Assembly: GCA_046295975.1 (NCBI GenBank)
Contig: JBKBMG010000003.1
Span: forward strand, 62,001 to 126,000
Source of the DNA: UBA2357 sp046295975
Lineage (GTDB): Bacteria; Pseudomonadota; Gammaproteobacteria; Burkholderiales; Rhodocyclaceae
DNA length: 64,000 bases
Direction of reading: 5' to 3'
Below the pieces are notes generated by a model. It made no database searches and was not told the origin of the DNA. It saw nothing but the letters and a program-made list of their open reading frames with translations. Shown in pieces: positions 57,411-64,000 of the stretch (within the stretch, counting starts at the first letter, position 1; each line of letters opens with the position of its first letter). A program made the translations under genes and the position numbers.

Positions 57411-58826
57411 TCAGTTGCGCAACAGCTCCCGCACGTCGGTGAAACGTCCGGTGACCGCCGCAGCCGCCGCCATGGCCGGACTGACGAGATGGGTACGACC
57501 GCCCGCCCCTTGGCGCCCTTCGAAATTCCGGTTCGACGTAGACGCGCAATGCTCACCCGGTTCCAGTCGATCGGCGTTCATCGCCAGGCACATCGAGCAG
57601 CCCGGCTCGCGCCACTCGAAACCTGCCGCAATGAAGACCTCGTGCAGCCCCTCGGCCTCGGCCTGGCGTTTCACCAGACCCGAGCCCGGCACCACCAGCA
57701 CCCGCCGGACAGACTCGGCCTTGCGTCGTCCGCGCGCCACCTCCGCTGCTTCGCGCAAGTCCTCGATACGAGAATTGGTACAGGATCCGATGAAGACTTG
57801 ATCGACGGGGATGTCGCTGACCGGGGTATTGGGCGCAAGCCCCATGTACTTGAGCGCCCGCTCGATCCCCTCGCGCCGGACAGGATCCGTGATCGTCTCC
57901 GGATCAGGCACGCGTCCGCCGACCGAGGTCACCATTTCGGGCGAAGTCCCCCAGGTGACCTGAGGCGCAATTTCCTCGGCGGTCAAGGTGACAACCTTGT
58001 CGAACGCCGCCCCCTCGTCGGACCGCAGCGTACGCCAGTAGGCCGCCGCACGCTCCCAGTCCTCACCCGCGGGTGCGAAGGGCTTGCCGCGCAGGTACTC
58101 GATGGTGGTGTCGTCCACCGCCACCATGCCCGCACGCGCACCGGCTTCGATGGCCATGTTGCACACCGTCATCCGACCTTCCATGGAAAGATCACGAATG
58201 GCGCTGCCACCGAACTCGATCGCATAGCCGGTCCCACCGGCGGTGCCGATGCGACCGATGATCGCGAGCACCACGTCCTTGGCGGTGACGCCCGGCTGCA
58301 GGCTACCATCCACCTGAATCAGCATGGTCCGGGATTTCTTCTGCAGCAGGCACTGCGTCGCCATCACATGCTCCACCTCCGAGGTGCCGATGCCATGCGC
58401 AAGGCAGGCAAAGGCTCCGTGCGTAGAGGTGTGGGAATCGCCGCACACAACCGTCATACCCGGAAGGGTCGCACCGTTCTCGGGCCCGATGACGTGCACA
58501 ATGCCCTGGCGCTCATCGCGGAAAGGGAAGTAGGCAAGCGCATCGACCGCCTTCATGTTGGCATCCAGCGTCTCGACCTGCTGCCGCGAAACCGGATCCT
58601 TGATGCCCTCCTCCCAGTGGTCGGTAGGCGTGTTGTGATCGGCCGTGGCAACGATGGAGCGCGTGCGCCACGGCGCACGCCCGGCCAGTTTCAGGCCTTC
58701 GAACGCTTGCGGGCTGGTGACTTCATGGACAAGGTGGCGATCGATGTAGATCAGCGCCGTGCCATCCGCCTCCTCGCGCACGAGGTGGCTGGACCAGAGC
58801 TTTTCGTACAGGGTTTTGGCTTCCAT
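57411..58826 (-). CDS. leuC: 3-isopropylmalate dehydratase large subunit
   Basis: 471-aa aconitase-family enzyme. [4Fe-4S] ligands lie in FIGSCTNSR and EPGCSMCLAMN. VVCGDSHTSTHGAFACLAHGIGTSEVEHV is the family signature. ATG 58826 with GGAAG upstream. First structural gene of the leu cluster here; leuA is not in the window. Confidence 0.98.
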   Translation of the reverse strand: MEAKTLYEKLWSSHLVREEADGTALIYIDRHLVHEVTSPQAFEGLKLAGRAPWRTRSIVATADHNTPTDHWEEGIKDPVSRQQVETLDANMKAVDALAYFPFRDERQGIVHVIGPENGATLPGMTVVCGDSHTSTHGAFACLAHGIGTSEVEHVMATQCLLQKKSRTMLIQVDGSLQPGVTAKDVVLAIIGRIGTAGGTGYAIEFGGSAIRDLSMEGRMTVCNMAIEAGARAGMVAVDDTTIEYLRGKPFAPAGEDWERAAAYWRTLRSDEGAAFDKVVTLTAEEIAPQVTWGTSPEMVTSVGGRVPDPETITDPVRREGIERALKYMGLAPNTPVSDIPVDQVFIGSCTNSRIEDLREAAEVARGRRKAESVRRVLVVPGSGLVKRQAEAEGLHEVFIAAGFEWREPGCSMCLAMNADRLEPGEHCASTSNRNFEGRQGAGGRTHLVSPAMAAAAAVTGRFTDVRELLRN

Positions 58827-58868
58827 CCAGAGCTTCCAGCGATAAAAAGTTCAGGGAAAAGGATTTGA

Positions 58869-60032
58869 TTATTTCACAGGGGACGGCGACTGAATAGCGG
58901 GGCGCGTCAGACCCCGCTGCAACACCACAAAGCCCCAGGCCGCGAACACCGACGCCAGAGTGAAAGTCCAGCCCGCCCCCACCGCATCCCAGGTGAAGCC
59001 GGACAGCAGTCCGCCGAGCATTCCCCCTGCACCAAACGACAGACTCCCGTACAAGGCCTGTCCGCGTGACTGCAATGGCCCCGAGAACCACTGATTGATC
59101 AGCGAAATCGCCGCAGCGTGGTAGGCCCCGAAGGTTGCCCCGTGGAGTAGCTGCGCCACCAACAACAACACAAGACTGTGCGCGCCCCAGCCGATCAGCA
59201 CGAAACGCAACACTGCAGCGGCAAACGAGAACAGCAGGATCGCCCGCAGCGAGAAGCGACGCATCAGCTTCGGCATGAACAGGAACACGCCGATCTCGGC
59301 CACCACCCCCAGCGTCCACATCCAGCCGACCAGGGAGGTATCGTAGCCGTAGGCGACAAGGTGGATGGAGTAGAACACGTAGAGCGCGCCGTGCGCCGCC
59401 GCCATCAGGAAGCATGCGCCAAGCAGCGCCCGCACCTCGGGCCGGCGCAGCGTCTCGGCCATGCTCGCTGTGCGCGCCGCGGTCGGAGGATGAACGGCCT
59501 CGGGCACGATCAGGCCGCAAGCCACTATGCCCGCCAGAATCGCTGCCATGACCCACAGCACCGCCACCATCGGCAGGCTGTCGAGTGCGTAGCCCAACGC
59601 CAGCACCGCCACGATGAAGCCCACCGACCCCCACACCCGGATGCTGCTGTAGCGATGCGCCTGCGCGCCGAGGTGATCGAAAGTGGCGCTTTCGATCAGC
59701 GGCAACACTGCACTCCAGAAGAAGGCCATCAAGGCCATGCCCAGGAACAGTCCATCGAAGCGCGTGGTGACGAAGAACACCGAGAAGCCCAGCAGGCTCG
59801 CGACCGCCGACAGCCGCACAATGAGCATGCGCCGTCCGTAGCGCTCCACCACCCATCCCCAGAGGTTGGGCGCGAGTACGCGCATCACCTGCATGAGCGA
59901 CATCAGAATTGCGATGTCGGTGGCAGAAAACTGCAGCGACTGCAGATACAGCGTGAAGTACGGCGAGAACGCGCCGATGAAGCCGAAGTAGAAGAAATAA
60001 TAGGCCGACAGCCGCCAGTACGGGATCGCCAC
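58869..60032 (-). CDS. MFS transporter of the HcaT/nucleoside-symporter-like (MFS_1_like) family
   Basis: 387-aa protein with about 12 membrane segments. YWRLSAYYFFYFGFIGAFSPYFTLYLQSLQFSATDIAIL at the N-terminus and SSIRVWGSVGFI in the middle match the 3-phenylpropionate/H+-symporter-like subgroup. The substrate cannot be assigned. GTG 60032. It lies between aroC and leuC on the same strand with short gaps, so it may be co-transcribed; no aromatic-degradation gene is adjacent. Confidence 0.85.
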   Translation of the reverse strand: MAIPYWRLSAYYFFYFGFIGAFSPYFTLYLQSLQFSATDIAILMSLMQVMRVLAPNLWGWVVERYGRRMLIVRLSAVASLLGFSVFFVTTRFDGLFLGMALMAFFWSAVLPLIESATFDHLGAQAHRYSSIRVWGSVGFIVAVLALGYALDSLPMVAVLWVMAAILAGIVACGLIVPEAVHPPTAARTASMAETLRRPEVRALLGACFLMAAAHGALYVFYSIHLVAYGYDTSLVGWMWTLGVVAEIGVFLFMPKLMRRFSLRAILLFSFAAAVLRFVLIGWGAHSLVLLLVAQLLHGATFGAYHAAAISLINQWFSGPLQSRGQALYGSLSFGAGGMLGGLLSGFTWDAVGAGWTFTLASVFAAWGFVVLQRGLTRPAIQSPSPVK

Positions 60033-60065
60033 GTCACCCGCCCCGTCGCCGCAGCGCCTGCGCGG

Positions 60066-61199
60066 TCAACCGCGTGGCGAAGGCGGCGACTGCACACCAC
60101 CGGGCGCGAGCCCGGCAATACATGGCGTATCCGTGCGCACGTCGGCGCACTGGGCGCGATGACGCAAGGCATGGTCGATCAGCACCAGCGCCAGCATCGC
60201 CTCGGCGATCGGCGTCGCGCGAATCCCCACGCACGGATCATGACGACCGTGCGTATTGACGATGGTCGCCTGCCCCTGCTTGTCAATGGACTGGCGGTCG
60301 AGCCGGATGCTTGAGGTGGGCTTGATCGCGATCGCGACCTTGATGTCCTGCCCGGTCGAAATGCCGCCCAGCACGCCGCCGGCGTTGTTCGAGAGGTAGC
60401 CCTCCGGCGTCATCTCGTCGGAGTGCTCGGTACCGCGCTGGCTCACGCAACCGAATCCCGCCCCGATTTCAACCCCTTTGACCGCGTTGATACCCATCAT
60501 CGCATGCGCGATATCGGCATCGAGCCGGTCATACACCGGCTCGCCCCAGCCTACCGGCACACCGCTCGCCACCGCCTCGATGCGCGCACCGACCGAGTCA
60601 CCGGACTTGCGCAGATCATCCATGAAGGCCTCGAGTTGCGGCACCATCGTGGCGTTCGGGGCGAAGAACGGATTACGGTCAACCTCAGCCCAGTCCTCGA
60701 ACGGAATGACCAGCGGACCGAGCTGGGCCATGTAGCCCTTCACGACGATGCCATGGCGCTCGCGCAACCACTTGCGAGCAATCGCCCCCGCCGCGACCCG
60801 CACCGCCGTCTCGCGAGCGGACGAGCGCCCGCCACCGCGATGATCCCGAATGCCGTACTTCTGCCAGTAGGCGTAGTCGGCGTGGCCGGGCCGGAAGGTC
60901 TCGGCGATGTTGCCGTAATCGCGCGAGCGTTGGTCCTGGTTGCGGATCAGCAGCGCAATCGGCGTCCCCGTGGTCACGCCTTCGAATACGCCGGACAGGA
61001 TCTCCACCTCATCGGGCTCGCGCCGCTGGGTGACATGGCGAGAAGTGCCCGGTTTGCGCCGGTCGAGTTCGGCCTGGATATCGGCCGCACACAGCGCCAG
61101 GCCCGGCGGACAGCCGTCGACCACGCACCCTATCGCCGGACCATGGGACTCGCCGAAGGATGTGACCGAGAACAGCTTGCCAGAGGTATTGCCGGACAT
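60066..61199 (-). CDS. aroC: chorismate synthase
   Basis: Makes chorismate from EPSP using reduced FMN; 377 aa. FGESHGPAIGCVVDGCPPG, RPGHADYAYWQKYG...RGGGRSSARET and GGISTGQDI are the signature regions. ATG 61199 gives MSGNTSGKLFSVTSFGESHG, the usual start. The C-terminus has a short Pro/Ser tail. Confidence 0.97.
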   Translation of the reverse strand: MSGNTSGKLFSVTSFGESHGPAIGCVVDGCPPGLALCAADIQAELDRRKPGTSRHVTQRREPDEVEILSGVFEGVTTGTPIALLIRNQDQRSRDYGNIAETFRPGHADYAYWQKYGIRDHRGGGRSSARETAVRVAAGAIARKWLRERHGIVVKGYMAQLGPLVIPFEDWAEVDRNPFFAPNATMVPQLEAFMDDLRKSGDSVGARIEAVASGVPVGWGEPVYDRLDADIAHAMMGINAVKGVEIGAGFGCVSQRGTEHSDEMTPEGYLSNNAGGVLGGISTGQDIKVAIAIKPTSSIRLDRQSIDKQGQATIVNTHGRHDPCVGIRATPIAEAMLALVLIDHALRHRAQCADVRTDTPCIAGLAPGGVQSPPSPRG

Positions 61200-61280
61200 G
61201 GAAAAGCTCGCGCAACAGGAGAAAAAACAGGCGTCGGAGTGTAGCACAGCCGGGCAACCGCCCGGCCGCCGCCGGTACCG

Positions 61281-61595
61281 TCAGTGAAAGAAGCGCTCCA
61301 GCCGTTCGAACACTTCGTGTTCCGCGCCGTGATGACGTACCGAGCGCACATCCACCAGTTTTTCGAGTTGCAGAATCATCTGTTCCAGACGCTGGTCCTC
61401 GAACACCAGCAACCAGATGCGGCTGCGACTGGCGTCCGCCATGGGCATGCAGAGAATGCCCTCGACGTTGAAGGCCCGCCGCGCGAAAAGGTTGCAGATG
61501 TGGCTCATCACGCCAGCGTGGTTGTTCACTTCCAACTCCAGCACCACCTTGGCGAAGCCGGCCTGCTGCAGGGGTTCAGCGACTTGCTCGATCAT
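61281..61595 (-). CDS. ilvN: acetolactate synthase small (regulatory) subunit, IlvN-type
   Basis: 104-aa ACT-domain subunit giving valine feedback sensitivity. VVLELEVNNHAGVMSHICNLFARRAFNVEGILCMP is the ACT core. The length matches IlvN (~96) rather than IlvH (~163), so this is the ilvBN-type isozyme. ATG 61595 has GGAGG upstream, which itself overlaps the end of ilvB. Confidence 0.93.
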   Translation of the reverse strand: MIEQVAEPLQQAGFAKVVLELEVNNHAGVMSHICNLFARRAFNVEGILCMPMADASRSRIWLLVFEDQRLEQMILQLEKLVDVRSVRHHGAEHEVFERLERFFH

Positions 61596-61597
61596 CG

Positions 61598-63265
61598 TCA
61601 GCCTCCAATCATCTCGGTGTTGGCACCGCCCGGCGGCACCATGGGATACACGAATTCGTTGCGATCGATACTCGCGTGGATCAGGCACGGCCCCGGCCGC
61701 TCCAGCGCCGCGGCCAGCGCGGCGCGCGGATTGGCGGCTGCATCCAGATCCACGGCGGCGATACCGAAGCCCTCGGCGATCGTGAGGAAGTTCGGCGCCC
61801 CGGCATACTTGGACGCGAACACCCGTTTGCCGTAGAACAGATTCTGTTGCTGATACACCAGCCCCAGGGAGTTGTTGTTCATCAGCACGATCTTGACGTT
61901 CAGGTTTTCCTCGGCCAGGGTCGCGAGATCCTGGATGTTCATCAACAGGCTGCCGTCGCCCGAGAAGCACACCACGGTACGCTCCGGCGCCGCCAGCGCG
62001 GCGCCGACCGCAGCCGGCATGCCGAAGCCCATGGAGCCCAACCCCCCGGATGTCAGCCACTGGCGCGGGCGGCGGAACGGGTAGGCCTGCGCCACCCACA
62101 TCTGATGCTGTCCGACATCCGTGGTAATGATCGCCTGATCGTCCAGTGCCGCGGCCACCGCATGCACCAGTCCGTAGTGGCTGCGCGGATCGTCGCGCCC
62201 GGGCATCTGCAGCGGGAAACGCGTCTTGAGGCTGTCGATATGCGACAACCAGCGCTTGCGCAAGGTGGCCTTGACGCGTGGCAGCAAGGCCTCCAGCACC
62301 TGTGCCACGTCTCCGTTGATGGCAACGTGCGCGGTCTTGATCTTGTGCAGCTCGGACGGATCCACATCGATGTGGATGATCCGCGCATTGGGACAGAACT
62401 GCGCGGCCTTGCCGATCGCCCGATCGTCGAAGCGGGCACCCACGCAGATCAACAGGTCGGCCTCCTCAAGCGCATAGTTGGTGTAGCGCGCCGCGTGCAT
62501 GCCCAGCATGCCGATCGCCAGCGGATGATCCATGGGCATGGCGCCCAGCGCCATCAAGGTCATCGTGGTGGGCAAGCCTGCCTGCTCCGCCAGCGTCACC
62601 GCAAGCTGCGCAGCGCCGGAGTGAATCACACCGCCCCCCAGGTACAGCACCGGCTGCTCCGCTTCGTTGATCATGCGCGCAGCCTCGTCAACCTGCGCAA
62701 GATCAATCTCGGGAAGCGGATCCGCAACGGCCGGTTCGGGGTAGGTCGCGAAGGCAAGCATCTGATTCTGAACGTCCTTGGGCACATCGACCAGCACCGG
62801 CCCCGGCCGCCCCGACATGGCGATACGGAACGCCTCCGGAATGACCTCGAGCAACTCCTCCGCCGAACGCACCAGGAAGTTGTGCTTGGTGATCGGCACC
62901 GTCATCCCGTAGATGTCGACCTCCTGGAAGGCATCGGTGCCGATCATGGACAGCGGCACCTGCCCGGTGATCGCCACCAGCGGAATCGAATCCAGCCTCG
63001 CGTCGGCAATGGCCGTGACCAGATTGGTGGCGCCCGGTCCGCTGGACGCGAAGCACACCTCCGGACGCCCCGATACCCGCGCCATACCCTGCGCCATGAA
63101 ACCCGCCCCCTGCTCGTGACGTGCGAGCACGTGGCGAATGATCTCGCTGCCCGAGAGGGCGTCATACAAGGGCAGGATGGCCCCGCCGGGAATACCAGCG
63201 ATGGTCCGCACGCCCTGGCGCTCGAGCAGACGCACGATCAGCTCCGCTCCGGTCATTTGCATCAT
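61598..63265 (-). CDS. ilvB: acetolactate synthase large (catalytic) subunit, IlvB-type
   Basis: ThDP-dependent enzyme condensing pyruvates (or pyruvate and 2-oxobutyrate) in branched-chain amino acid synthesis; 555 aa. The catalytic Glu is E51 (ARHEQGAGFMAQG). The ThDP motif starts at GDGSLLMNIQDLATL. FAD-associated region in the middle (ICVGARFDDRAIGKA). ATG 63265 has GGAG 7 nt upstream. The preceding leader carries a valine-rich peptide and terminator. Confidence 0.97.
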   Translation of the reverse strand: MMQMTGAELIVRLLERQGVRTIAGIPGGAILPLYDALSGSEIIRHVLARHEQGAGFMAQGMARVSGRPEVCFASSGPGATNLVTAIADARLDSIPLVAITGQVPLSMIGTDAFQEVDIYGMTVPITKHNFLVRSAEELLEVIPEAFRIAMSGRPGPVLVDVPKDVQNQMLAFATYPEPAVADPLPEIDLAQVDEAARMINEAEQPVLYLGGGVIHSGAAQLAVTLAEQAGLPTTMTLMALGAMPMDHPLAIGMLGMHAARYTNYALEEADLLICVGARFDDRAIGKAAQFCPNARIIHIDVDPSELHKIKTAHVAINGDVAQVLEALLPRVKATLRKRWLSHIDSLKTRFPLQMPGRDDPRSHYGLVHAVAAALDDQAIITTDVGQHQMWVAQAYPFRRPRQWLTSGGLGSMGFGMPAAVGAALAAPERTVVCFSGDGSLLMNIQDLATLAEENLNVKIVLMNNNSLGLVYQQQNLFYGKRVFASKYAGAPNFLTIAEGFGIAAVDLDAAANPRAALAAALERPGPCLIHASIDRNEFVYPMVPPGGANTEMIGG

Positions 63266-63307
63266 TTTCGTTCTCCTTCGAGTGTTCTGCGGCGAATCGA
63301 CCGGCGG

Positions 63308-63347
63308 AAAAACAAAACCCCCGCCGGGCTTGCGCGCCGGCGGGGGT
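63308..63347 (-). terminator. ilvBN attenuator terminator
   Basis: On the minus strand an 11-bp perfect GC-rich stem (63347-63337 with 63327-63317, ACCCCCGCCGG and complement) with a 9-nt loop is followed by TTTTGTTTTT. It ends 42 nt before the ilvB ATG and starts 34 nt after the leader-peptide stop, the layout of a transcription attenuator. Confidence 0.85.
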
Positions 63348-63381
63348 CTGGATTCGTTTTGCTGCTTCTTCTACCTTGCCC

Positions 63382-63456
63382 TTACGACGCGACGTAGACT
63401 ACGCCTACTACGCGTACGACTACTACGGAAACGAGGGACAGGTGAATAGCGGGCAT
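63382..63456 (-). CDS. ilvBN leader peptide (valine-rich, attenuator control)
   Basis: 24-codon open frame from ATG 63456 to TAA 63384-63382. Ten of 24 residues are valine, including VVVVRVV (residues 11-17), with Leu6, Leu8 and Ile4. This closely resembles the E. coli ivbL leader peptide, which has the same VVVVRVV run. Ribosome stalling at scarce valyl-tRNA would prevent the downstream terminator. Too short for normal gene calling. Confidence 0.85.
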   Translation of the reverse strand: MPAIHLSLVSVVVVRVVGVVYVAS

Positions 63457-63585
63457 TAGTGGTTGCAGATCTGACTATCGGTGCATGAAAGCACAACTGC
63501 GCCACGCACGCAAGCACTATGTGTCGTCGCACACGCGTTCATATGACGCAACAGACACGCCCGCCCCACCGGCCGGGCGCCGCCG

Positions 63586-64000
63586 TCAGGCCTGGCCATC
63601 GCGCAGCGCACGGCGCAGGATCTTGCCGACGTTGGTCTTCGGCAACTCGTCACGGAACTCGATCAGATGCGGCACCTTGTAGGCGGTCAGCCCCTGCTTG
63701 CAGTGAGCAATGATGGCTTCCTTGGTAAGCGCGGGGTCCTTGCGCACGACGAAGAGCTTGACCGCCTCGCCGGTACGTTCGTCAGCCACGCCAACCGCCG
63801 CCACCTCCAGCACGCCGGGGTGCGCAACGGCAACATCCTCCACCTCGTTCGGAAAGACGTTGAAGCCGGACACCAGAATCATGTCCTTCTTGCGATCGAC
63901 AATGCGCACGTACCCGGTCTCGTCGATCGTCGCGACATCACCCGTGCGCAGGAAGCGATCCGGAGTGAACACCCGCGCCGTCTCGTCGGGACGCCCCCAG
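63586..64000 (-). CDS. fadD: long-chain acyl-CoA synthetase, C-terminal part (cut by window edge)
   Basis: The frame is open to the window edge and gives the C-terminal 137 residues of an AMP-forming acyl-CoA ligase. RTGDVATIDETGYVRIVDRKKDMILVSGFNVFPNEVEDV is the conserved hinge/A8 region, and the catalytic lysine motif PKTNVGKILRRALRD is at the end. It activates fatty acids with CoA. fadD is the likely name; other AMP-ligases remain possible. The stop is 129 nt upstream of the ilv leader ATG. Confidence 0.88.
   Translation of the reverse strand, partial: WGRPDETARVFTPDRFLRTGDVATIDETGYVRIVDRKKDMILVSGFNVFPNEVEDVAVAHPGVLEVAAVGVADERTGEAVKLFVVRKDPALTKEAIIAHCKQGLTAYKVPHLIEFRDELPKTNVGKILRRALRDGQA

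Overview
The window is GC-rich, densely coded DNA from a betaproteobacterium. The housekeeping gene order (fur-bamE-dapB-carAB, hrcA-hemH, grpE-dnaK-dnaJ, a truA-trpFBA-accD-folC-dedD-cvpA-purF-metZ run, leuC-ecn-leuD-leuB-asd-fimV, ilvBN-aroC) points to the Rhodocyclales (Thauera/Azoarcus type). That placement is inferred from gene order and protein character, not from a search. Most genes lie on the minus strand. No rRNA, tRNA or CRISPR array was seen.

Layout. 1-3.1 kb: carB (cut by the window edge) and carA, with a good promoter. 3.2-14.9 kb: an accessory block on the minus strand. It holds a SWIM/SNF2 helicase gene followed by the four genes of a Wadjet (JetABCD) SMC-type anti-plasmid system. 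The jet genes are separated by three PIN-domain toxin-antitoxin modules with three different antitoxin folds: Phd and AbrB types between jetA and jetB, and ribbon-helix-helix between jetC and jetD. 14.9-17.5 kb: a hybrid histidine kinase. 17.5-19.6 kb: dapB, bamE and divergent fur. 19.7-31.4 kb: recN, nadK, hrcA, hemH, an EF-hand-like protein, a Ser/Thr kinase fused to a cyclic-nucleotide-binding domain, and the grpE-dnaK-dnaJ chaperone set with two sigma-32-type promoters. 31.5-36.3 kb: a tripartite tricarboxylate transporter (tctBAC) and an orphan periplasmic binding protein. A 10-N assembly gap lies at 36.4 kb. 36.5-40.1 kb: cysS, two cyclophilins and lpxH. 40.1-50.6 kb: an eleven-gene minus-strand run from a CbiQ-like membrane protein to metZ. 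50.9-63.3 kb: fimV, asd, the leu cluster with an embedded entericidin gene, an MFS transporter, aroC and ilvBN. 63.3-63.5 kb: a valine-rich leader peptide and attenuator for ilvBN. The window ends in the 3' part of a fadD-like gene.

The part most worth attention is 3.2-14.9 kb. The stop/start overlaps and short gaps suggest that helicase, jet genes and toxin-antitoxin genes can be co-transcribed. Each antitoxin gene has its own inverted-repeat candidate operator, so the toxin-antitoxin modules could act as internal, autoregulated switches for the downstream jet genes. They could also act as a guard against loss of the system, or protect the host from plasmid addiction while Wadjet removes plasmids. 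These are hypotheses; the gene arrangement itself is directly visible.
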